Source of the DNA: Lentilactobacillus curieae
GTDB taxonomy: Bacteria > Bacillota > Bacilli > Lactobacillales > Lactobacillaceae
Length of the DNA stretch: 64,000 nucleotides
NCBI RefSeq assembly: GCF_000785105.2
Contig: NZ_CP018906.1
Coordinates: 1,550,001 to 1,614,000 of the forward strand
Direction: 5' to 3'
In this document: in pieces, positions 43,577 to 53,363 of the stretch
Position numbering within the stretch: the first letter of the stretch is position 1
How the letters are laid out: each line of letters begins with the position of its first letter
The notes under the pieces: model-generated
What the model was told of the DNA's origin: nothing
The model's database searches: none
The model's input: the letters and a program-made list of their open reading frames with translations, nothing else
Made by a program: the position numbers and the translations under genes

Positions 43577-44743
43577 ATGATTTATGATGATGCTAAGAGT
43601 AAATTTAAAGAATTATATGGTTCAGATTCAACCCGCCTGTTTTTCTCACCAGGCCGGATCAATTTAATTGGTGAACATACCGACTACAACGGTGGAAACG
43701 TATTTCCATGTGCCATTAGTTTGGGGATCTACGCTGCTTACGCTAATCGTGATGATAATGTAATCCGGATGTATTCAATGAACGTTCCTGATCAAGGGGT
43801 TGTTGAATTTTCACTTGATAACATGGAATATGATAAACAAATTGGCTGGGCAAACTATCCTAAGGGAATGATTGCTGAAATTATTAACCAAGGTCATAAA
43901 TTAAACCACGGATTTGATGTTGTCCTAAATGGTAACTTGCCAGATGGTGCAGGCCTTTCTTCATCAGCTTCAATTGAATTGCTGACCGCAGAAATTGTTA
44001 ACGATGTATTCTCATTTGGTATCGATCAACAAGAGCTGGTTGAATACGGTAAGTTGGTTGAAAATAACTACATTGGTGTTAACTCAGGAATCATGGATCA
44101 ATTTGCAATTGGAATGGGTAAGAAAGACAAAGCAATCTTACTAGACACTAACTCAATGAAATTTGAATATGTTCCTGTTGAACTCGGTAACCACGTTATT
44201 GTAATTATGAATACTAAGAAGCACCGTGAGCTTCAAGATTCTAAATACAACGAACGTCGTTCAGAATGTGAAGAAGCATTGAAACGTCTTCAGACCGGGG
44301 TTGATGTTAAGTCGTTGGGTGACCTAAATGAATCAGAATTTGATCAACACAGTTACCTAATTAACGATGACACGCTGATTAAGCGGGCACGCCATGCTGT
44401 ATTTGAAAACCAAAGAACCCTACAAGCGAAGAAAGCATTGATAGACGGAGATCTTGAAACATTCGGTCGGTTAATTAACGCATCACATGTTTCTCTTCAC
44501 TACGATTATGACGTTACTGGTAAGGAACTTGATACTTTGGCTGAAACTGCTTGGAAACAACCAGGAGTTGTTGGTGCCCGTATGACAGGTGCTGGATTTG
44601 GTGGTTGTGCAATTGCTATCGTTGAGAAGGATAAGGTTGATGACTTTATCAAGAACGTTGGCGATACTTATGAACAAACCATTGGCCATCCAGGTGAGTT
44701 CTACATCGCTGAAATTTCAGACGGTCCAAGAGAGATTAAGTAA
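43577..44743 (+). CDS. galK: Galactokinase
   Basis: A 388-aa GHMP kinase phosphorylating galactose at C1 (Leloir pathway). FSPGRINLIGEHTDYNGG is the galactokinase signature, LPDGAGLSSSASIE the ATP loop and GARMTGAGFGGCAI the third motif. ATG 43577 is preferred because AAAGGG (43562-43567) overlaps the earlier ATG 43568. Confidence 0.96.
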   Translation: MIYDDAKSKFKELYGSDSTRLFFSPGRINLIGEHTDYNGGNVFPCAISLGIYAAYANRDDNVIRMYSMNVPDQGVVEFSLDNMEYDKQIGWANYPKGMIAEIINQGHKLNHGFDVVLNGNLPDGAGLSSSASIELLTAEIVNDVFSFGIDQQELVEYGKLVENNYIGVNSGIMDQFAIGMGKKDKAILLDTNSMKFEYVPVELGNHVIVIMNTKKHRELQDSKYNERRSECEEALKRLQTGVDVKSLGDLNESEFDQHSYLINDDTLIKRARHAVFENQRTLQAKKALIDGDLETFGRLINASHVSLHYDYDVTGKELDTLAETAWKQPGVVGARMTGAGFGGCAIAIVEKDKVDDFIKNVGDTYEQTIGHPGEFYIAEISDGPREIK

Positions 44744-44768
44744 GAGAAAAATTAGGAGGTAACAATCA

Positions 44769-45770
44769 ATGGCAGTTTTGGTATTAGGTGGAGCCGGATA
44801 CATTGGCTCACACGCAGTAGATAGATTAATTGAAAATGGATATGACGTAGTTGTAGTCGATAACTTGGTAACTGGTCACGTTGCTGCAATCAATAAGAAG
44901 GCTCGTTTTTACGAAGGCGACGTTCGTGATAAAGAATTTTTGAACGGCGTATTTGAAAAGGAAGATATTGAAGGAGTTATTCACTTTGCCGCATTTTCAG
45001 TGGTTCCAGAATCAATGGAAAAGCCGCTAAAGTACTTTGACAACAACAATGGTGGAATGATTAGCTTACTTGAAGTTATGCACGATCATGATGTTAAGTT
45101 CATCGTATTCTCATCAACTGCTGCAACTTATGGTGAACCAAAACAAATTCCAATTAAAGAAACTGATCCGCAAGTTCCAACTAACCCATATGGTGAAAGC
45201 AAGTTGGCAATGGAAAAGATTATGCACTGGAGTGATGTTGCTTACGGCATCAAGTTTGTTGCGCTCCGTTACTTTAACGTTGCTGGTGCTAAGTCAGATG
45301 GCTCAATTGGTGAAGATCACAGTCCAGAAACACATTTGGTACCAATTATTCTTCAAGTTGCTTCAGGTGAACGTGAACAGCTAACCATTTTTGGTGATGA
45401 TTACGATACTAAAGATGGTACAAACGTACGTGATTACGTCCACGTTGTCGATTTAGCAGACGCCCACATTTTGGCACTAGAATACCTAAAGAAGGGTAAC
45501 GATAGCCAAGCATTTAACCTTGGTTCTTCAACTGGTTTCTCAAACAAAGAGATGCTGGAAGCTGCTCGTGAAGTTACTGGTAAAGAGATTCCTGCCGAAA
45601 TGGGACCTCGTCGTGCTGGTGACCCAAGTACATTAATTGCATCAAGTGAAAAGGCTCGCAGTGTTCTAGGCTGGAACCCACAATTTGATGATGTTAAGGA
45701 AATTATTAAGACCGCCTGGAATTGGAAGATGTCACATCCAAAGGGATACAACGATCGGGAAGGAAAGTAG
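44769..45770 (+). CDS. galE: UDP-glucose 4-epimerase
   Basis: A 333-aa short-chain dehydrogenase-type enzyme interconverting UDP-galactose and UDP-glucose. It has the Rossmann motif [12 protein letters not shown], the catalytic NPYGESK (Tyr and Lys), and [23 protein letters not shown] precedes it, 25 bp after galK. Confidence 0.96.
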   Translation: MAVLVLGGAGYIGSHAVDRLIENGYDVVVVDNLVTGHVAAINKKARFYEGDVRDKEFLNGVFEKEDIEGVIHFAAFSVVPESMEKPLKYFDNNNGGMISLLEVMHDHDVKFIVFSSTAATYGEPKQIPIKETDPQVPTNPYGESKLAMEKIMHWSDVAYGIKFVALRYFNVAGAKSDGSIGEDHSPETHLVPIILQVASGEREQLTIFGDDYDTKDGTNVRDYVHVVDLADAHILALEYLKKGNDSQAFNLGSSTGFSNKEMLEAAREVTGKEIPAEMGPRRAGDPSTLIASSEKARSVLGWNPQFDDVKEIIKTAWNWKMSHPKGYNDREGK

Positions 45771-45774
45771 ATTA

Positions 45775-47238
45775 ATGATGGCAACAGCAGTTGATAAATT
45801 TGTTGATTTAATTATTAAGTCCGACTCTCCTTACTCAGAAGTCGACAGAATTTACGTGACTAACCTAATCTTTCGTTTGATTGGTGATGGTAAAGGTAAC
45901 GAAACCGATGATGAGGATCCAGTAGATTTGGCTAATGATTTAGTAGACTTAGCAATTGAACACGAGAAAATCGAGGATTCGATTACTAATCGAGAAATAT
46001 TGGAAGATCAGTTAATGGATTTGTTAACACCGATTCCATCTAAGGTGAACTCACTTTTTTGGAACAAGTATAATGATGCTCCAAAAGAAGCAACTGACTA
46101 TTTCTACAACTTAAGCCAGAAGAATGATTACATCAAAACTCGGGCAATTGCCAAGAACATTTCTTACGAAACCAAGACAGAATACGGTAATCTTGAAATT
46201 ACTGTTAATCTATCGAAGCCGGAAAAGGATCCTAAGGCAATTGCAGCCGCAGGCAAAGCTAAGGCGACAAGTTATCCAGTTGGTCCTTTGGCAATCGAAA
46301 ATGAAGGCTATTTAGGTCGTTTAGGCTATGCTGCGAGAAGTAATCACCGGGTAATCCGCATGATGATTGGTGGCCAACCTTGGGGATTCCAATATTCTCC
46401 TTATGCCTATTTTGGTGAACATGCCATTTTCTTAAACCAAAAGCACGTCCCAATGGCAATCAATAACCAAACGTTTATTAATTTGGCAGATATTATTCGT
46501 CAATTACCACATTACTTTGTTGGTAGTAACGCTGATTTGCCAATCGTTGGTGGGTCACTATTAGCCCAAGATCATTATCAAGGTGGTCGTCACAGTTTTC
46601 CAATGATGAAGGCACCAATTGATCGTAAAGTAGATCTAGGTGTTGACGGTTTGGATGCCGGAATTGTGAAGTGGCCAATGGCAACTATTCGTTTGGCCAG
46701 TGAAGATTCAACTAAGGTAATCGCTGCCGCAAATAGAATTTTTCTTAGTTGGAAAGAATATTCAGATGAGTCTGTTGATATTCGGGCATACACAGATGGA
46801 ACTCGCCATCACACGGTGACACCAATTGCTCGGATGGATGGAGATAAGTTCGTTATGGATATCGTTCTTAGAGATAACCAAACATCTGCTGAATACCCAG
46901 ATGGAATCTTCCATCCACATAAGGATGTTCAACACATTAAGAAGGAAAACATCGGTTTGATCGAAGTTATGGGAAGAGCGATTTTACCGGCAAGATTAAA
47001 GACAGAGATGAAGGAAGTCGAAAAGTACCTTGTTGGTAAGCCTAATGAAATTGCGGATTACCACAAGGAGTGGGCAGACCAGATTGCTAATGACAATGAA
47101 ATCAATGATCAAAACGTTGAAGACGTTGTTAATCGTGAAGTCGGCTTAGTATTTTCTAGAGTGTTAGAGGATGCTGGTGTGTACAAATGGGATGCGAAGG
47201 GACAAGCAGCATTCGATAAATTTATTTCACAAGTCTAA
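45775..47238 (+). CDS. galT: UTP-hexose-1-phosphate uridylyltransferase, type 2
   Basis: A 487-aa enzyme exchanging UMP between hexose-1-phosphates. It belongs to the Gram-positive type 2 family, recognised by length and by QPWGFQYSPYAYFGEH, GGSLLAQDHYQGGRHSFPM and HTVTPIARMDG. ATG 45775 is 4 bp after the galE stop; GGAAGGAAAG precedes it. No galM or regulator gene is adjacent. Confidence 0.95.
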   Translation: MMATAVDKFVDLIIKSDSPYSEVDRIYVTNLIFRLIGDGKGNETDDEDPVDLANDLVDLAIEHEKIEDSITNREILEDQLMDLLTPIPSKVNSLFWNKYNDAPKEATDYFYNLSQKNDYIKTRAIAKNISYETKTEYGNLEITVNLSKPEKDPKAIAAAGKAKATSYPVGPLAIENEGYLGRLGYAARSNHRVIRMMIGGQPWGFQYSPYAYFGEHAIFLNQKHVPMAINNQTFINLADIIRQLPHYFVGSNADLPIVGGSLLAQDHYQGGRHSFPMMKAPIDRKVDLGVDGLDAGIVKWPMATIRLASEDSTKVIAAANRIFLSWKEYSDESVDIRAYTDGTRHHTVTPIARMDGDKFVMDIVLRDNQTSAEYPDGIFHPHKDVQHIKKENIGLIEVMGRAILPARLKTEMKEVEKYLVGKPNEIADYHKEWADQIANDNEINDQNVEDVVNREVGLVFSRVLEDAGVYKWDAKGQAAFDKFISQV

Positions 47239-47250
47239 TAATTTGATGAT

Positions 47251-47287
47251 AATGCGATGGGAAACAATACTTTCCCATCGCATTTTT
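47251..47287 (+). terminator. Terminator after galT
   Basis: AATGCGATGGGAAA pairs with TTTCCCATCGCATT, then TTT. Confidence 0.85.
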
Positions 47288-47332
47288 GATAAAATTAAGC
47301 TAGTTAAAAATTTGTGAAAGTAGGAAATTATA

Positions 47333-48328
47333 ATGAAGTTTATTGCATACAATGTCCGCGATGATGAGATACCGTTTGTTAAAGACTGGGGTAAACAAAA
47401 TGGTATAGAAGTTGACTACTCTACCGATACGTTGAATCTTGACACTGTCAGCGAGGCAGATGGATTTGACGGAATTTCTGGTTTGCAGACCATTCCTTAC
47501 GATGCAGAACTTTTTGCAAAGATGAAGGAGCTTGGCATTTCGATGCTTTCATTGAGAAATGTTGGTCTTGATAACGTCGACTTAATTGCTGCTAAGCAGA
47601 ATGGGGTTACTGTAACTAATGTTCCTGCCTACAGCCCTGCAAGTATTGCTGAGTTTGCTGTTACCTTAGCGTTGATGGTTAATCGTAAAGTTGGCTATAT
47701 GTACAATCAACTTCATGACTTAGGTGAGTTCCATATGGCATCAGATTTTATGGGCCGCTTAATGAGTAACTCAACTGTTGGGGTTGTTGGTACCGGTAGA
47801 ATTGGCCGCGAGGCAATCAAAATGTTTGCAGGCCTGGGTGCCAATGTAATTGCTTACGATAAGTTTCCAATGAAAGATTCTGACTTACCATTTAAATACG
47901 TAGATAGTTTAGATGATATTTTAGATCAAGCTGATGTGGTTGACCTTCACATGCCAGGATTACCAGAAAATGACCATCTATTTGATGAGAAAGCTTTTAA
48001 ACGAATGAAGGATTCTGCAATTCTAATCAATACCGCCCGCGGTTCGATTGTTGACACTCCTGCAATGATTAATGCGTTAAAGAGTGGAGAAATTGCTGGT
48101 GCCGGAATTGACACTCTAGAGCATGAATCAGCCGATTTACAAAATTCACGGTCAACTGCTATGGTTGAAGCTGAAGATGTCTTAGAACTGTCAAAAATGC
48201 CTAACGTGATTGTTACACCGCACTCCGCTTTCCATACGGATGAAGCAGTTAAAAACATGGTTGATATTTCGCTTAACAACTTAAAAGCAAAGTTAAGTGG
48301 TGGCGAAGTTGAAAATCTAGCAAAATAG
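47333..48328 (+). CDS. D-2-hydroxyacid dehydrogenase (D-lactate dehydrogenase type)
   Basis: A 331-aa NAD-dependent enzyme. GVVGTGRIGREA is the NAD-binding loop, LINTARGSIVDT holds the substrate-binding Arg, DTLEHE the catalytic Glu and VTPHSAFHTDEA the catalytic His. It reduces pyruvate or branched 2-oxo acids to D-hydroxyacids. Sequence alone does not separate D-LDH from D-hydroxyisocaproate dehydrogenase. Confidence 0.85.
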   Translation: MKFIAYNVRDDEIPFVKDWGKQNGIEVDYSTDTLNLDTVSEADGFDGISGLQTIPYDAELFAKMKELGISMLSLRNVGLDNVDLIAAKQNGVTVTNVPAYSPASIAEFAVTLALMVNRKVGYMYNQLHDLGEFHMASDFMGRLMSNSTVGVVGTGRIGREAIKMFAGLGANVIAYDKFPMKDSDLPFKYVDSLDDILDQADVVDLHMPGLPENDHLFDEKAFKRMKDSAILINTARGSIVDTPAMINALKSGEIAGAGIDTLEHESADLQNSRSTAMVEAEDVLELSKMPNVIVTPHSAFHTDEAVKNMVDISLNNLKAKLSGGEVENLAK

Positions 48329-48333
48329 TTATA

Positions 48334-48370
48334 AAAAAGCCACCCAAGATTTAAATCTTGGGTGGCTTTT
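48334..48370. terminator. Bidirectional terminator between the dehydrogenase gene and nrdF
   Basis: AAAAGCCACCCAAGATTT pairs with AAATCTTGGGTGGCTTTT. Confidence 0.9.
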
Positions 48371-48381
48371 AATTTTATTAA

Positions 48382-49338
48382 CTAAATATCGTAATCACTA
48401 TCACTCATCGCTTCAACGTTTCCAAGTAGGTAACCATTACCAACTTGTGAGAAGAAGTCATGGTTAGCAGTTGATGTTGAAATCCCGTTCATAACGACTG
48501 GGTTAACGTCAGCAGCGGTGTCTGGGAATAGTGGATCTTGTCCCAAGTTCATCAATGCTTTGTTGGCGTTGTAACGGATAAATGTCAACACTTCTTCAGT
48601 CCAACCAGTTTGGTCGTACAGGGTGTGGGTGTATTGCTCTTCGTTTGAGTACAATTCGTACAAGAAGTTGTACATCCAATCCTTGAGTTCTTGTTGCTTT
48701 TCTTTTGGAAGTTGGTTGAAAGTTACTTGGAATTTGTATCCAATGTAAGTACCATGAACTGATTCGTCACGGAGAATCAACTTGATAATTTCAGCAACGT
48801 TGGCGAGCTTGTTATGACCAAGATAGTAGAGTGGGGTATAGAAACCAGAGTAGAATAGGAATGTTTCTAGGAACACACTAGCAATCTTTTTCTTGAGCGG
48901 ATCATCTTGGTTGACGTAAAGATTTTCAATCTTAAGTGCCTTATTTTGCAAGAATTCCTCACTGTCACTCCACTCGAAGATTTCGTCAATTTCATCTGGA
49001 GTATTCAACGTTGAGAAGATTGATGAGTAACTCTTGGCATGAACAGATTCCATGAATTGAATGTTGTTCAATACGGCAGTTTCGTGCATTGTCTTAACGT
49101 CTTTTCTAAGTGAGGCCATACCTTCTTGTGATTGAAGCGTGTCAAGCAAGGTCAAACCACCGAAAACGTGGCCAACAACCCATTTGTGATCGTCGTCTAA
49201 TTCCCGCCAATCGGCGAGGTCATTTGATAATGGAATTCGCGTGTCCAACCAAAATTGTTCAGTTAACTTTTCCCAAGTTGCCTTGTCAATTTGGTCATCG
49301 ATTGCATTCCAGTTGATTGCGTTATAATTTTCAGTCAT
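48382..49338 (-). CDS. nrdF: Ribonucleotide reductase class Ib, beta subunit
   Basis: A 318-aa R2-type protein carrying the dimetal-tyrosyl radical cofactor. Metal ligands are seen in NNIQFMESVHAKSYSS and in RDESVHGTYIG. It works with NrdE. It lies 13 bp after nrdE. No nrdI gene, which normally activates the manganese form, is in this operon. Confidence 0.94.
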   Translation of the reverse strand: MTENYNAINWNAIDDQIDKATWEKLTEQFWLDTRIPLSNDLADWRELDDDHKWVVGHVFGGLTLLDTLQSQEGMASLRKDVKTMHETAVLNNIQFMESVHAKSYSSIFSTLNTPDEIDEIFEWSDSEEFLQNKALKIENLYVNQDDPLKKKIASVFLETFLFYSGFYTPLYYLGHNKLANVAEIIKLILRDESVHGTYIGYKFQVTFNQLPKEKQQELKDWMYNFLYELYSNEEQYTHTLYDQTGWTEEVLTFIRYNANKALMNLGQDPLFPDTAADVNPVVMNGISTSTANHDFFSQVGNGYLLGNVEAMSDSDYDI

Positions 49339-49351
49339 CAGATTACCCTTT

Positions 49352-51517
49352 CTAAATTACACAGCTTTCGCATTCATTCGAGCCAACTTCTTGCTGGTCA
49401 TCGGTAAATGTACGAATGTAGTAGATTGATTTGATACCTTTTTTGTGAGCGTAGTTTCTCAAGATGTTTAAATCACGAGTTGTCATCTTGTCAGTCCGAC
49501 CGTCTTTCCAGTCGTAAATCCCGGCAGGAATTGTTGAACGCATGAATAGAGTCAAACTCATTCCTTGATCAACATGCTCTTGGGCAGCTGCATAAATGTC
49601 AATTACCTTTCTCATATCCATATCGTAAGCTGATTTGTAATATGGCATAGTATCGTTTGAAAGGTATGGAGCAGGGTAGTAGATCTTCCCAATCTTAGAC
49701 TCTTGGCGTTCTTCAATCCGATTGATGATTGGATGTAGACTAGCAGTAGTGTCGTTGATATAAGAAATTGAACCATTTGGTGCTACAGCCATTCTGTTTT
49801 GGTGATATAAACCGTACTTCATAACTGATTCTTTAAGAGCTTCCCAATCCTCTTTAGTAGGAACAGGAATGTTGGTGAATAGTTCCTTAACCTTATCAGA
49901 TTTAGGAGCAAAGTCTTCGTTGAGGTACTTGTCAAAGTAAGTGCCGTCTGCGTATTTACTCTTGTCAAAACCAACAAACGTTTCGTTGCGTTCCTTAGCA
50001 ATTTCGTTTGATGCCTTTAAACTCCAATAGTTAAGTAGCATGAAGTAAGTGCTAGTAAACTCAATTGATTCTGGTGAACCGTATTCCATGTGGCTCTTAG
50101 CAAAGAAACTGTGAAGTCCCATTGCTCCAAGACCGATTGAATGTGATTCATCGTTACCCTTTTGAATTGATGGGACAACATCAATGTCAGAGTGGTCAGT
50201 AACAAAGGTGAGGGCTCTAACCATGGTTTCAACTGAGTGACCAAAGTCATTAGAGTTCATTAAGTTATTGATGTTTGTTGATCCAAGGTTACAAGAAATG
50301 TCCTTACCAAGTTTGATGTAATTTTGTTGATTATCAACAGTTGATGGAGTTTGTACTTGAAGAATTTCTGAACAGAGGTTACTCATTGTAATACGACCTT
50401 CGATAGGGTTAACACGGTTAGCGGTATCGATGTTGATAACGTAAGGGTAGCCAGACTCTTGTTGTAGCTTACTGATTTCAGTTTCTAGATCACGAGCCTT
50501 AATCTTCTTCTTGCTGATTTTGTCGTTAGCCACTAAATTATCGTATTCTGCGGTAATGTCGACGTATGCAAATGGTTTGCCATATTCACGTTCAACATCG
50601 TATGGGCTGAATAGATACATATCTTCGTTATTTTTGATCAATTCATAGAATTTATCAGGAACGATTACACCTAGTGAAAGGGTCTTTAGACGGATTTTTT
50701 CATCAGCATTTTCCTTCTTAGCAGAAAGGAAGTCGATAATGTCAGGATGGAAAACACTTAGGTAAACAACCCCGGCACCTTGACGTTGGCCAAGTTGGTT
50801 AGAGTATGAAAAACTGTCTTCTAGTAATTTCATAACTGGTACGACACCTGATGCGGCACCTTCAATGTGCTTGATTGGTGCGCCAGCTTCACGAAGGTTA
50901 GTCAAGTTGATACCAACCCCGCCACCGATACGTGATAGTTGTAAGGCGGAATTGATTGTGCGGCCAATAGTGTTCATATCATCAGTACTTTGAATTAAGA
51001 AACATGATACGAACTCGCCACGGTTTTCGCGTCCAGCATTCAAGAAACTAGGAGTAGCGGGTTGGTAACGTTGGTGAATAATTTCGTCCGCAAGGTCCAT
51101 AGCCAACTTTTCATCACCATCTGCAAAGAAGAGGGCATTAGCGGCAACACGATCACTAAATGTTTCTAGGTATGAGTCATTATCGTTAGTCTTGAGTGCG
51201 TATTGAGCATAGAATTTATAGGCTGCCATGAATGATTTGAAGTGAAAGTCTTGTTCCTTCAAATAGTCGTACAGTTTTTCAATGAATGAAAAGTCGTACT
51301 TGTTAATGAAGTCAGCTTCATAGTATTTATTATCAATCAAGTAGTCGAACCGTTCTTTTAGTGAATCGAATTTCACTAAGTTTGGCTCAACATTTTCTTT
51401 AATGAAGGCGTCAAGTGCTTCTTTATCCTTATTTAGTGGTATTTGGCCGTTAACTGGGATATTGATTTGGTTATTGAGATCGAAGTACGAGACATCCTGT
51501 AAATTGTGTAAGGACAT
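49352..51517 (-). CDS. nrdE: Ribonucleotide reductase class Ib, alpha subunit
   Basis: A 721-aa catalytic subunit reducing NDPs to dNDPs. It shows TPSFLNAGRENRGEFVSCFL with an active-site Cys, SRIGGGVGINLTNLR, CSEILQ and the C-terminal ECESCVI redox cysteine pair. ATG 51517 (MSLHNLQ) is preferred to upstream starts, which overlap nrdH, because it has GAAAGAGTGG upstream and gives the normal length. Confidence 0.95.
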   Translation of the reverse strand: MSLHNLQDVSYFDLNNQINIPVNGQIPLNKDKEALDAFIKENVEPNLVKFDSLKERFDYLIDNKYYEADFINKYDFSFIEKLYDYLKEQDFHFKSFMAAYKFYAQYALKTNDNDSYLETFSDRVAANALFFADGDEKLAMDLADEIIHQRYQPATPSFLNAGRENRGEFVSCFLIQSTDDMNTIGRTINSALQLSRIGGGVGINLTNLREAGAPIKHIEGAASGVVPVMKLLEDSFSYSNQLGQRQGAGVVYLSVFHPDIIDFLSAKKENADEKIRLKTLSLGVIVPDKFYELIKNNEDMYLFSPYDVEREYGKPFAYVDITAEYDNLVANDKISKKKIKARDLETEISKLQQESGYPYVINIDTANRVNPIEGRITMSNLCSEILQVQTPSTVDNQQNYIKLGKDISCNLGSTNINNLMNSNDFGHSVETMVRALTFVTDHSDIDVVPSIQKGNDESHSIGLGAMGLHSFFAKSHMEYGSPESIEFTSTYFMLLNYWSLKASNEIAKERNETFVGFDKSKYADGTYFDKYLNEDFAPKSDKVKELFTNIPVPTKEDWEALKESVMKYGLYHQNRMAVAPNGSISYINDTTASLHPIINRIEERQESKIGKIYYPAPYLSNDTMPYYKSAYDMDMRKVIDIYAAAQEHVDQGMSLTLFMRSTIPAGIYDWKDGRTDKMTTRDLNILRNYAHKKGIKSIYYIRTFTDDQQEVGSNECESCVI

Positions 51518-51611
51518 GCTAGAGACCACTCTTTCTTTGAAATTTGAGTAATAAAATAGCGGGCCAAAAGGTCGCCCGCTTTGGTTATCTGATATGTTAA
51601 AATGAATAGGA

Positions 51612-51842
51612 CTAGTTTGCGATTGACTTGAGTTCGTCAGGTCTGAAACCACTGAAGGCTTGTTGACCGTCTACATCAACAACGGGAACTGCCATGAAGC
51701 CCCGTTCCTTCAAGTAATCAACGTATTCAGGTTGTTCGTTAATATTGTGTTCTTCAAACGGAATGTTGTGTTCTGACAAGTAACGCTTAGTCATTTTGCA
51801 TTGCATGCAGTTGTTTTTTGAATATACTGTGATTTTTCCCAT
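51612..51842 (-). CDS. nrdH: Glutaredoxin-like protein NrdH
   Basis: A 76-aa thioredoxin-fold protein with active site NNCMQCKMT and the C-terminal SGFRPDELK, the NrdH hallmark. It delivers electrons to NrdE. Start at 51842 (MGKITVYS) with GGGAAGG 8 nt upstream. First gene of nrdHEF. Confidence 0.94.
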   Translation of the reverse strand: MGKITVYSKNNCMQCKMTKRYLSEHNIPFEEHNINEQPEYVDYLKERGFMAVPVVDVDGQQAFSGFRPDELKSIAN

Positions 51843-51923
51843 TTCATACACCTTCCCTATGTAACTAATTCATTTATCTACGTTTTATAGTGTACACCAA
51901 GCAAACCAAAAATCAAAGAAAAA

Positions 51924-51970
51924 ACACAATATATTGTGATATTTTTTTGATTCGACACCAAATATAGGAA
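51924..51970 (-). promoter_or_regulatory. Paired NrdR-like boxes upstream of nrdHEF
   Basis: ACACAATATATTGTGA (51924-51939) closely fits the NrdR box. ACACCAAATATAGGAA (51955-51970) is a weaker second one. Their starts are 31 bp apart, about three helical turns, which is typical of paired NrdR sites. A promoter-like TTTTTG-N17-TATAAA lies between them and nrdH. Confidence 0.75.
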
Positions 51971-52004
51971 TCGTCGAAAGTAGGCGGTTTTAAGGAGTTT
52001 AACG

Positions 52005-52616
52005 ATGACAGACGATCAATTTTACTATTCAGAACACCCAGATGTTGTGTCTGATCCTCAAAAATGGAACTTTACGTTACTTGGAAACAACATTTTGTTT
52101 ACTTCGGACAACGGAGTGTTTTCTAAAAAAACGGTCGATTACGGTACCAGGGTACTTATTGATAACGTAAATTACGCCATTATTCCAGAAGGGAAAATTC
52201 TTGATTTAGGTTGTGGATATGGTCCCGTTGGGATTGCAATCGGTAAAAAGTATCCTGAACGGCAGATTGATATGGTTGATGTTAATGAAATTGCGTTAGA
52301 ACTGGCAAAACAAAATGCTAAGGAAAATAATGTCAATAACGTTAAGATTTTTGCTAGCAACGTTTATCAGCACATCAATGATAGCTATGCGGCCATCATT
52401 ACTAATCCGCCGGTTCGGGCAGGAAAAGATGTTGTCGACCAAATGTTGAGTGAGGCTAAACAACATCTAGTGGCTAACGGAACACTGACGATTGTTCTGC
52501 AGAAGAAGCAGGGAGCTCCATCTGCCAAAAAGCTAATGGACGGCGTTTTTGGTAATTCAGAAATTTTAAAACGTGATAAAGGCTACTATATTATTCAGTC
52601 AATTAATGAAGGATAG
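52005..52616 (+). CDS. Class I SAM-dependent methyltransferase, RsmC-like
   Basis: A 203-aa protein with SAM motif ILDLGCGYGPVGIAIG and the catalytic ITNPPVRAGK (NPPY-like, base N-methylation). It resembles the single-domain RsmC relatives (YbxB type) of Firmicutes. TAAGGAG precedes the ATG. It is followed after 6 bp by tadA. Confidence 0.85.
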   Translation: MTDDQFYYSEHPDVVSDPQKWNFTLLGNNILFTSDNGVFSKKTVDYGTRVLIDNVNYAIIPEGKILDLGCGYGPVGIAIGKKYPERQIDMVDVNEIALELAKQNAKENNVNNVKIFASNVYQHINDSYAAIITNPPVRAGKDVVDQMLSEAKQHLVANGTLTIVLQKKQGAPSAKKLMDGVFGNSEILKRDKGYYIIQSINEG

Positions 52617-52622
52617 ATAAAT

Positions 52623-53096
52623 TTGAGCACAAAACAAACATATTATATGCAGCAAGCACTGATTGAAGCGAAGAAAGCCTACCTCATTGGTGAAGTTCCG
52701 ATTGGGGCGGTCGTGGTTAAAGACAATCAAATTATCGGTCGTGGTCATAATTTAAGAGAATGGCTTGAAGATTCAACTGTTCATGCTGAGGTTGTAGCAA
52801 TTCAGGAAGCTTGTCGCACACTCAATAGTTGGCGATTAATCGATTGTGATCTATATGTGACAATTGAACCTTGTTTGATGTGTTCAGGGGCAATCGTTAA
52901 TTCTCGGATTCATAAGGTATATTTTGGGGCAGAGGATCCAAAAGCTGGTGCAGTTACATCACTTTATCAAACGTTAAGCGATCAACGCCTGAACCATCAG
53001 GTTGAAGTTGAACATGGATTACTGGGTAATGAGGCATCACATTTAATGAAGAGTTTCTTCAAGGCAGCTAGAAAAAAGCGAAAGTTGAAAAAATAG
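52623..53096 (+). CDS. tadA: tRNA-specific adenosine deaminase
   Basis: A 157-aa enzyme converting A34 to inosine in tRNA-Arg(ACG). VHAEVVAIQEA holds the zinc His and catalytic Glu, and EPCLMCSGAI the two zinc Cys. TTG start. It sits between the methyltransferase and the SRP RNA as in many Firmicutes. Confidence 0.94.
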   Translation: MSTKQTYYMQQALIEAKKAYLIGEVPIGAVVVKDNQIIGRGHNLREWLEDSTVHAEVVAIQEACRTLNSWRLIDCDLYVTIEPCLMCSGAIVNSRIHKVYFGAEDPKAGAVTSLYQTLSDQRLNHQVEVEHGLLGNEASHLMKSFFKAARKKRKLKK

Positions 53097-53127
53097 GCTG
53101 GATATTTATCTGATAGTTTGTTATGAT

Positions 53128-53205
53128 ATTTAGTGCCGTAAGGCCTTGAGACAAAGGTTGACTTACGAATTGTGTCAGGTCCGGAAGGAAGCAGCACTAA
53201 GTATT
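53128..53205 (+). ncRNA. ffs: Signal recognition particle RNA, small bacterial type
   Basis: The conserved tip GTCAGGTCCGGAAGGAAGCA (GGAA tetraloop and asymmetric bulge) is enclosed by the closing stem TTAGTGC/GCACTAA. It lies between tadA and dnaX, a common SRP RNA site. TATGAT at 53122-53127 is the probable -10. The ends are approximate. Confidence 0.88.
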
Positions 53206-53238
53206 TTTGATCTTGTGTCTCTCGTTTATAGCAATTTA

Positions 53239-53270
53239 ACTCCTGACAGTTTTGTCAGGAGATTTTTTTT
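53239..53270 (+). terminator. Terminator after SRP RNA
   Basis: ACTCCTGACA-GTT-TGTCAGGAGA followed by a T-run. Confidence 0.88.
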
Positions 53271-53363
53271 ACAACTAATAGATGAGAATATCTTGATTGG
53301 AAAGTTTTGTCCATTCATACTATAATTATTTAGATGTGAAGCAAATTTTCGGGAGGAATAACG

